Positions 57,201 to 64,000 of a stretch of DNA of 64,000 nt are shown in pieces. A program made the position numbers and the translations under genes. A model generated the notes under the pieces. It was not told the DNA's origin and did not search any database. It saw nothing but the letters and a program-made list of their open reading frames with translations. The DNA is from Globodera rostochiensis (Eukaryota > Nematoda > Chromadorea > Rhabditida > Heteroderidae). Position 1 is the stretch's first letter. Each line of letters begins with the position of its first letter. The DNA lies in NCBI GenBank assembly GCA_018350325.1, contig JAEVLN010000040.1, positions 124,001 to 188,000 on the forward strand, read 5' to 3'.

Positions 57201-59107
57201 TGCGCGACACCAGCGGGTGTAAATGTTGATAAGCTTATTCTTCATCGAATACAAAAAACCGCTCCCGGATTCGACAACTTTTCATCTTCTTATGAATTTT
57301 TGAAATTTGGCTTGAAACCCAAAAATGCCTAAAATATTGATTTATTGTGAAAAAATGGCGAAATATTGATTTATTCTCAAAAATGCCCAAATATTGATTT
57401 ATATTGACTAAAAAGTCGCTCCTCTAATTTTAAAATTTTTCGAAATTAATGCTATTTTTGGGTTTCTCTAATGATCCCTATTAGCAAAAAAAAAAAAGGT
57501 TAAAACATGAAAATCCACTCTCCCACTAATTATGCATTGATTTATTTCACTAATTTTGAGGGGTTTAAATCGAAAACTGTTTTCTGATCAGTGATCACCA
57601 TGACTCGTAGAGTGCGTAGGCCAGTCCTTGGCGTGATCGATCGACTGGCGCAAACGCATTGGCCAACATGGCCAGCCGTCCTTCGCGCACAATGGCCACC
57701 TTGTCCAACATTTTGCGATGCAATTTTGAGATGCCGGTGGCAAAACCGGGCCCTCCAAGCGGTCCAATGTTCACTTCGACCTGATTTAAATTTTAAAAGT
57801 TTCTAAATTAAAAAATATAAAAGGGTATAAAAATTAAAAATAAGAAAAATTATTATTAAATTTGTAACCAAAAAGTTTCAAGGAAGGCAAAAAAATGGTT
57901 TGAATCAGCAACACATTTTACTATAGATCAAAAATATTTATATTTTCTGAATTTCTTGTAACGTTGATGTTTTTTTTAAAAATATGCATAACAACCTCAA
58001 ATGAAAAATTCTAGCAAAAACAATGTCATTAATACCAATTCCATAGTTTTTTCCATTTTTAAATTATTACACTGGCCCAAAACGGTTTAGAGAGCTGTTC
58101 GAGAGTCTCGGTCTCGGGTCTTGAACCGAAAAATTGCTCGGGGGTTTTTTTTGGGTCTCGGTCTCGACTAATCGGGTTTTCAGTCTCGAGAAAACGAGAC
58201 TTTTTTGCACCCCCAAAATATGGCATTTTTGGTGAGAATTCATTACAGAATTTTAAGAAGCGATATGAAAAACACACATAATGACAAAACATTTTAAAAA
58301 ACTTTAATTTGTGTTATCTTTTGCCGAAAGTCTCGACTCCCGAGTCTTGGTAAATTTCAAGTCTCGAACAGCTCTAATTGTTGTTATGCATGTTTGTTCC
58401 TGTACCTGTTTGAGCGCCAATGTGCCATCCAACGGCTCCAACTGCACCATATAATCCGAGCGCTGCAGTTGCATCGCCAACGGTTGGTGAACGCCTTCAT
58501 CATGGACCAGTTTTGCGATTTGCACAAGGCGTGCCATGAACGGATCAGCTTTAATAATAAAATTAGAACAATTTAAGATAATTACATAATTGTATAACAA
58601 ACACACACTTTTGATCACATCCTTGAATGAGTCCATCAAAAATTGGTGATCTGACGCAATGCGAAAGTACAGCTCGCTCAACTGTTGCTGAACATCAACA
58701 GCCTGCTCGTACAGTTCCAGCGGGAACGGTGAAGGCAACAAGGTGATCGGTGGTGGCACGGCCACAATGTTCGAAAATGTCCCCATCGGTTGGTCCGGCA
58801 TCGGTGCTACCAGTCCTTGAGGGCACAAATTGTGTATTAATAATATTCAAGTGATATGTATGTACTGCCTGATTATGATCAATTCCAAAACAACAAATTA
58901 CGCACCGATAGAATGGGCATAGTCAATAGCGTATTGTTCCATGTTGTACAGTTCCTGCTCGTCACGGATTGCCTCCAGCACGTACTGCTTCACGTTGTTG
59001 CAAGCATCCGTTTGGGCTGCTACGGTGTTCAACGGCTTGACCAGCTCCGTGCCGTCTTTAACACGCGCAGCACCGTTGCTCTCCGCAAGGTGAATATTTC
59101 CAATCAT
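54261..59107 (-). CDS. glutathione-synthetase-like protein, effector-type
   Basis: Ten minus-strand exons join in phase, ATG 59107 to TGA 54261, 547 aa: 59107-58906, 58815-58609, 58548-58406, 57780-57599, 56694-56530, 56104-55900, 55501-55367, 55238-55077, 54616-54476, 54362-54261. Matches to eukaryotic glutathione synthetase: DEQELYNMEQYAIDYAHSIG, ITLLPSPFPLELYEQAV, QRSDYMVQLE, SKLHRKM, VALVQITDGNVPDEF with TMMERSTA, KPGMLERFIPNN, RAAYILQQRI, and EMGIYASLIGNQ with GYTIRSK. The housekeeping enzyme ligates gamma-glutamylcysteine and glycine in the cytosol. Here the glycine-rich ATP loop (family LKPQREGGGNN) reads LKAQLESGLGNFF at about 424-436, so normal catalysis is doubtful. Cyst nematodes carry an expanded set of such diverged GS-like genes, many secreted. 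I find no signal peptide in the first exon; an upstream exon is possible. Intron 6 has a GC donor (CAG|GCACTG). Exon 5's acceptor is tandemly duplicated. Confidence 0.83.
54914..55010. repeat. duplicated poly-G plus AATCAAATTTAGCAATTTGA
   Basis: Two copies of a unit made of a run of about 18-23 G and GAAATCAAATTTAGCAATTT, in intron 8 of the GS-like gene. On the transcribed strand these are C-runs. Confidence 0.8.
56225..56445. repeat. poly-C/poly-G intron block with CGACAAAATTTCGGGG repeats
   Basis: A C-run of about 20 at 56235-56262 is followed by three AAACCCCGACAAAATTTCGG units and a G-run at about 56425-56440. In the intron between GS-like exons 5 and 6. The opposite runs could pair to form a hairpin. 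Confidence 0.65.
56682..56884. repeat. tandem duplication of a splice acceptor with (AT)n
   Basis: Five copies of CCAAACAGTTTCCTTTACAA separated by (AT) runs that grow from about 16 to 22 bases. On the minus strand each unit carries TTTGTAAAG|GAAACTGTTTGG, the acceptor and first codons of GS-like exon 5. Only the innermost copy (56694) continues into the exon. Confidence 0.85.
58084..58378. repeat. inverted-repeat element with GAGAGCTGTTCGAGA ends
   Basis: Left end TTTAGAGAGCTGTTCGAGAG, right end GTCTCGAACAGCTCTAAT. The interior matches in reverse the sequence at about 10350-10515 (GTGTTTTTCATATCGCTTAA-like). In intron 3 of the GS-like gene. Confidence 0.7.
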
Positions 59108-59389
59108 AATTGTTGCTATTATATGATATGTACTGTATAGATGAAAGCGGATGGAATCGAAAAGAGAGGATTACGGTAGTGTAAAACAGTTTTAGTTATG
59201 AGTTATGGTTTGAAATAAATGTGTGTATACTGTAGGCGGAAAACGGTTGATAGGATTACGGTAGAGCAGATTTTTCGCATACTCAAAACGCCCTGTTAGC
59301 AGAAGACACCCCCCTTTCCAATATTTTACATTTTACATAGCACAAAAAATAAATGAGCAACACAGCAGAGATGAGCAAAATTGAAAATA

Positions 59390-59800
59390 AAAAGTGAGAA
59401 ATGAAATTTAAATAGAAAAATTAAAAAGTGAAAAATTAAATTTAAATAGAAAAATTAAAAAGTGAGAAATGAAATCAGGGACGTACCTAGCAAAAAATTT
59501 CGGAGGGGGGAATTGATCCGTCTGAGCGCGGCGCTCAGATGACATTCCCATCTGAGCGCCAGGAGCAGCCCGGCGGTGCCGATAGGCGCCGCCGGGAAAA
59601 TGATGGCATTTTGTTAAGAATTGATCACAAAATTGTAAAAGTGTAAAACAATAGGGTCCCCCCTCTTGTTTTTTTTTCACAAATTTCATTTCGGAAATTT
59701 AAATAGAAAAATTAAAAAGTGAGAGAAATTTAAATAGAAAAATTAAAAAGTGAGAAATGAAATTTAAATAGAAAAATTAAAAAGCAAAAAATACAAAAAG
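59390..59800. repeat. tandem GAAATTTAAATAGAAAAATT repeats split by an insert
   Basis: Six or more copies of AATAGAAAAATTAAAAAGTG flank a 220-base insert (about 59475-59695) that carries GCGCTCAGATG inverted repeats and the GATA-loop hairpin. The region is upstream of the GS-like gene. Confidence 0.7.
59571..59594. repeat. GATA-loop hairpin motif
   Basis: CGGCGGTGCC, GATA, GGCGCCGCCG: a complete 10-base stem with one G-T pair. Exact reverse complement of 38189-38212. Confidence 0.65.
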
Positions 59801-60544
59801 GTGAGAATACCTAAGTGAAAAATTAAGGTACTTTTCTGTTTTGGGGTCGCACACCAAAATTTTAAAAAATCAACAAAACACTCGCGCATATTCATATTCA
59901 CTCACATAACGCATATTCTCACGCGCATAAATTAACCATTTGAAAAATCCAATCGCCCCTTCCCCATCATTATGCATAAATTATTTTTGTTGATTTTTTT
60001 AAATTTTAGTGTGCGACGTCCAAAACAGGAAAGTACCAAAATTAAAATAAATTAAAAAGCACCAAAAATTCCAAACTATGCACTAAAAATGAAAAAAAAT
60101 GCACATAAATTTTTCCAAATTCACTATAAAATTTCCCAAAAATTCTTCTATTCATTCAACATTTTTTAAAATTGCTGATGAGATATTTTCAAAATTTTCA
60201 AGTGTTTTGGCGAGTTTTTTGAACTTTTGTGACTATTTTGGCATTTTTGACGACTTTTTTAAACTTTTGTGACTATTTTGGCATATTTGACGACTTTTCT
60301 GAACTTTTTTCAAAAAAATTTCTTAAGAAAAATGAAAAAATCAAATTTTTCTTGCCAAAATCACTAATTTTTTGCAAAAAGCCAAAATATGCACATAAAA
60401 TGAATAAAATATGCACATGGAAATGCGTTCTAGAAGTTTCAAACCAAGCTGAAAACACGTTTTTCGTGCGTTTTAGACCGTTACGAGTTCAGGAAAAAAT
60501 ATGCATGTGCATATAAATGCCATCCCTACATATAACATTCATCA

Positions 60545-60725
60545 CAACTCGTCCTGAGGATTAATGGCAGCGCACATTCGCAACCGTCTCGTGCCATTTG
60601 GTCACCAACAGTTGCATCCGCTCGCCCACCCGCACTGCTCCGCGTCGAGTTGTGAGACAAAGGTGACGACAGGCACATGCACGATGCTCTGAACAGTGCC
60701 AAATTGAATTGTTGTTGGCCCCGAT
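60545..60725 (-). pseudogene. unidentified broken coding fragment
   Basis: On the minus strand one frame reads SGPTTIQFGTVQSIVHVPVV then TFVSQLDAEQ, and the next frame, after one base, reads VGERMQLLVTKWHETVANV-R-C-H-stop. Base composition is more GC-rich than its surroundings, as in exons here. The shift between frames and lack of splice sites suggest a decayed gene. No family recognised. Confidence 0.25.
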
Positions 60726-60845
60726 GTCTTAATAAAAGTAGGCTAGCACGGGACCGGGACCAGTACTGAAATGTCTTTTCCGGGACTGAAATTTAGTCCC
60801 GCAATTTTCTTAATAAATTGAGTCAAAAAACCCCTAACCCAAATT

Positions 60846-61804
60846 TGAACGGTAAAATATCAACTCGCTTTTCACCAACTCGCTTTTTAATCAACTCGCT
60901 TTTGGATCAACTCGCTTTTTCTGATTCGACTCGCTTTTTCTGATTCGACTCGCTTTTTTTGTTTCAACTCGCTTTTTTTAGTAACAAGAAGCATTTATGA
61001 GCGAAATTTGAAGGTTTTATGCAATTCTTTGAGTGTATTCAGGGGTTATTGAGGTCGCTGATTACGAATATGATGTCAGATTTGCCATAAGACATCATCT
61101 AATCTATGATTTCAACATCTATGTTTAAAAAAAATTATAATAATTTTTTTTTTGTAAAGCCGCTAAAAAAGTATTTCTAGGGGTATTCGGGGGCGTAGAA
61201 TTCGAATCTGACATCTTTTTCAACCGAATCCGCACCAGGAACCCGATTTCGACCAAATTTTCAAAATTCAAAATTTTCAAAAATCGATTTTATGGTAGTG
61301 GAACAAACCCGAGCAATTCATATACCAATCGATTCCTCTCATTGAGCTGAGCATGAAGCTGAAAAACAATTTACGCGAAAACCACTTTTAAGGAAGTTAC
61401 AAGCAAATAAAGTCGGCTAAAAACTATTTGGAACAATTGTTCGAATTCAGGTCCGGGGTTCGATATTGGCTTAAAAGGAAATCAGATTCGGATTCTACGC
61501 CACCGAATACCCTCTAGAGAATCCTTTTCTCAACTTTGAAAAATTTGTTTTTTTTCAAAAAATCAGATTAGATGATGTCTTATGGCAAATCTGACATCAT
61601 ATTCGTAATCAGCGACCTCAATAACCCCTGAATACACTCAAAGAATTGCATAAATCTTGAAATTCCACTCATAAATGCTTCTTGTTACTAAAAAAAGCGA
61701 GTTGAAACAAAAAAAGCGAGTCGAATCAGAAAAAGCGAGTCGAATCAGAAAAAGCGAGTTGATTAAAAAGCGAGTTGGTGAAAAGCGAGTTGATGGCCGT
61801 TCAT
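60846..61804. mobile_element. foldback element with AACTCGCTTTTT arrays
   Basis: The left arm begins TTGAACGGTAAAATATCAAC and continues with six CAACTCGCTTTTT-type units, then GGTTATTGAGGTCGCTGATT. The right arm is the reverse complement, ending GAAAAGCGAGTTGATGGCCG then TTCATTTGAA. Arms are about 270 bases and the centre about 420. Same layout as the elements at 846-1619 and 47703-49262. No transposase seen. Confidence 0.8.
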
Positions 61805-61829
61805 TTGAACAATTGGTCGAACAAAAATT

Positions 61830-62240
61830 TTTTTAAAAATTTTTTACTTTGTTTTAAGATTGTTAAATGATACAAAATGGATGTAAGGATGATCTGGAGA
61901 GTAAATGAATATGCATTTTGAAAATTTTTGTTAAAAAAATCGATTTTTTCGAAAAAAATTATTTTCGATTTTGTGCTTGGGGTTCGGAACCCAATCAAAA
62001 TAGCAACCCTAGGACCTCAAAAACCCCTAGCAATAACTTTTAACGACTAAAAACAATTCCAAAAATTTTTTTTTTTGTTTTTTTTTAAAAAAAAAGTTTT
62101 TATTCGACCTATTGTTCGCATTCGGGTCCGGGGTTCGACATACGTAAAAACGGAACCCGAATTCGTGTTTTTTGCACGAGTTTTTGAGGTTTTTGTCATT
62201 TTTAATTTTTTTTTGGTCAGAATTTGACACGTTCAAGCAG
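61830..62240. other. repeat-like sequence, no gene seen
   Basis: Long A/T homopolymers and GGTCCGGGGTTCGACAT-type sequence that recurs around 61450 and 63535. No exon is supported. Confidence 0.4.
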
Positions 62241-62253
62241 TTCGGCCGCCGCG

Positions 62254-63380
62254 TCACGCGTGTACGTACACAAACGGAGGGACTGTTGGTGGTGCTGCTA
62301 AAATAAAAACATTTGTTGTGAGCAACTGAAAATTCGAGAAATAAAAGCAAAATCACCACTAATGTGATGGTACCAAGAGAATTTTGGACTGGCTGGGCCA
62401 GGCAGTACAAACAAACTATCAACAACAACAAAAAAATTAATTTTTTTTTTTTTTTACAATTATTGAGTAATTAATTTCGAATAGTAAAAATTCAAACCTT
62501 CGCTCTGCGCGCTGTTGTTGTTCATGCCTGTCCTTTGCCAATTGCAGCTGAAACAAACATTGAGGGCAAGAAAAAAAAATTTTATTTTTTTTGAAGAAAT
62601 TTCATTCAAATAAAAAAGACGCAAAAAAAACAACGAATTTTTTATAAAAATTAATTTGTTGTTATGTCTTTAAACAATGTATGCTTAAAAAATGATTGAA
62701 TAAAGTCTGAATTTAAAAATTACAGAAATATTTGGTAATACATAGTTTACTTAGTTTGTAACCCCCCATTTTTGATTAAAAAAAATAAAAAAATTTTTTA
62801 TTCATGTAAAACGCGTTTCCAGTGGTTATTGGGGTCGGGGAAATCGAATCTGAGCTCCATTTCGACCAATTTTGAAGTCCGGACCCGAATTCGGAACAAT
62901 TTTTCAAAAATTTCAAAATTTTGCAAAAACAACTATGTGCCTCTCAAATGCGCGGCGCCCAACCGTCAAAAAGAGTTCGGCAAACATGGCACAACGAATC
63001 GGTAGATGATCCACGACGAGTTGACGAACAACCCGAAGAACAGGTCTTTCGCATTCAGCGTCCGGCCGGGGTCCATGGACCATGTGCGTCTTGCGCGCGC
63101 GAGGAATAAGAGCTCGGACACGGCGGTGAACCGTTTCGAGAAGCTTCACCCGAACGTTGTCTAATTCTTGAAATGCAACAACAAATGTGTTATCAATCAA
63201 AATCAAAATTTAGAAAAAGTCAAAAATCAAAAAAAAAAAAATTTTTAGGCTTAGACCATCCATACCGTCCGTTGGCCAAATGCGGGCGGCATGGCAACGC
63301 TTGGCCCCAAGTCGGCGGCCAAGTCCGGCCCGCCGTGGTCCAAATTCTTCAACAGAATTCGACCCAAGGCTTTGCAGAAA
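62254..63380 (-). CDS. putative multi-exon gene, unidentified
   Basis: Minus-strand candidates: 63380-63257 after TTTTTTCAG (FCKALGRILLKNLDHGGPDL then AADLGPSVAMPPAFGQRT), about 63155-62968 (RTWSMDPGRTLNAKDLFFGL then FVNSSWIIYRFVVP, perhaps a membrane segment), about 62549-62499 after TTTCAG, and 62299-62254 after TTTTAG (APPTVPPFVYVHA-stop). Exons are GC-richer than their flanks and have good acceptors, but I could not fix one continuous phase, and other frames are also open in the second exon. No family recognised. Confidence 0.28.
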
Positions 63381-63399
63381 CTGAAAAAACGCCAAAAAT

Positions 63400-64000
63400 T
63401 TAGTCGTTTTTTTGGCAATTGCAGAAAAAAATTTTTAAAAAAAATTCAGAATGCATTTCTTTCAGGGTAAAAAATGCGAATGCGCAATATAAAAAATTTA
63501 TCAACCCAAAAAAAGGTTGTTTTTGAAAACTTCTGGGTTCGACATTCGTAAAATCCGCTTCTATGCTTATTTTTATTATAAAAAACATGCATTTAAAATT
63601 TAAAAAAAAAACAAAAATTTCGTCGGGACCGCAATTCGTTGCCATGGCCATCCACGCTTTTTAAGAAAAAAGCGAAACCCGGACTAATGGCGGGTTTTTT
63701 TTTGGATTACTGCCATAAAGAGAACCTTAAATAGAAAAAATTCGATCCTTAGGGGTCCATTTTCCGTTTTTATTGCATTTTTCTTTTCCACCAAAAAAGT
63801 TGGATTTTAGGGGTACATTTTTCTTAAGCAATTTTTCCCACAAAAAGTTGGATTTTAAGGTGTACATTTTCCTTAAGCAATTTTTTGACCAATTTTTTTA
63901 ACAAATTGCCAGCAAAAATCAAAAAATTAACAATTTGCCATCAAAAATCAAAAAAAAAACAAATTGATTTTTGAAAATTCCTTAAATAAAATACCTTGGC
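63400..64000. other. intergenic or intronic repeat sequence
   Basis: Contains TAGGGGTACATTTTTCTTAAGC units (three copies at about 63750-63880) that resemble sequence at about 3720-3775. No exon is supported. Confidence 0.4.

Noticed and set aside
56976..57254. Minus-strand 92-codon frame MYSMKNKLINIYTRWCRAP in a GS-like intron
   Set aside because: Lies between GS exons 4 and 5, whose phases match without it, and overlaps ACCGGTTT-type repeats.

Overview
The window is eukaryotic and most likely comes from a cyst nematode (Heteroderidae, probably Globodera or Heterodera). It is AT-rich, and its genes are split into small exons by short introns. Two introns start with GC instead of GT. Three gene families known to be expanded as effectors or effector-like genes in cyst nematodes are present: a RanBP-type SPRY domain, BTB/BACK, and glutathione-synthetase-like. 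All gene models were built by eye from splice signals, reading phase and family resemblance. The four main models join in phase from start to stop, which is good internal support, but no transcript or database evidence was available.

Layout. 1-400: 3' end of an unidentified plus-strand gene. 846-1619: foldback element. 2427-3523 (-): small gene with a papain-fold-like His and Asn-Cys signature. 5680-6262 (-) and 10626-11079 (+): coiled-coil pieces of SPRY-type genes. 6856-9650 (-): complete 11-exon BTB-BACK-SPRY fusion, 473 aa. 11685-36805 (-): 20-exon gene for a 937-aa secreted protein with at least four galectin-like units. One of its introns is occupied by a 17.3-kb minisatellite of 48-bp units (16.1-33.45 kb). 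38227-39289: Merlin-like transposon remnant. 39636-44237: a second minisatellite of 48-50-bp units.

44.9-52.8 kb holds a duplicated locus of tiny secreted-peptide genes. A signal-peptide exon is followed by phase-1 mini-exons coding for Pro-rich (H/Q)PLPxPP motifs. Between the two copies lie a foldback element whose core carries a phospholipase-A2-like exon with a signal peptide, and a degenerate mariner element. 52875-53503 (+) is a broken copy of the BTB-SPRY gene. 54261-59107 (-) is a 10-exon glutathione-synthetase-like gene, 547 aa, with an altered glycine-rich loop. 60.8-61.8 kb is another foldback element. 62.2-63.4 kb (-) has an uncertain gene.

Common theme. This looks like an effector-rich, transposon-rich accessory region. 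The secreted galectin protein and the small peptides carry signal peptides. The SPRY, BTB and GS genes belong to families recruited for parasitism in these nematodes. Inverted-repeat elements sit in the introns of most of the genes, and one minisatellite unit resembles a coiled-coil coding exon, so repeat expansion and gene innovation appear linked here.
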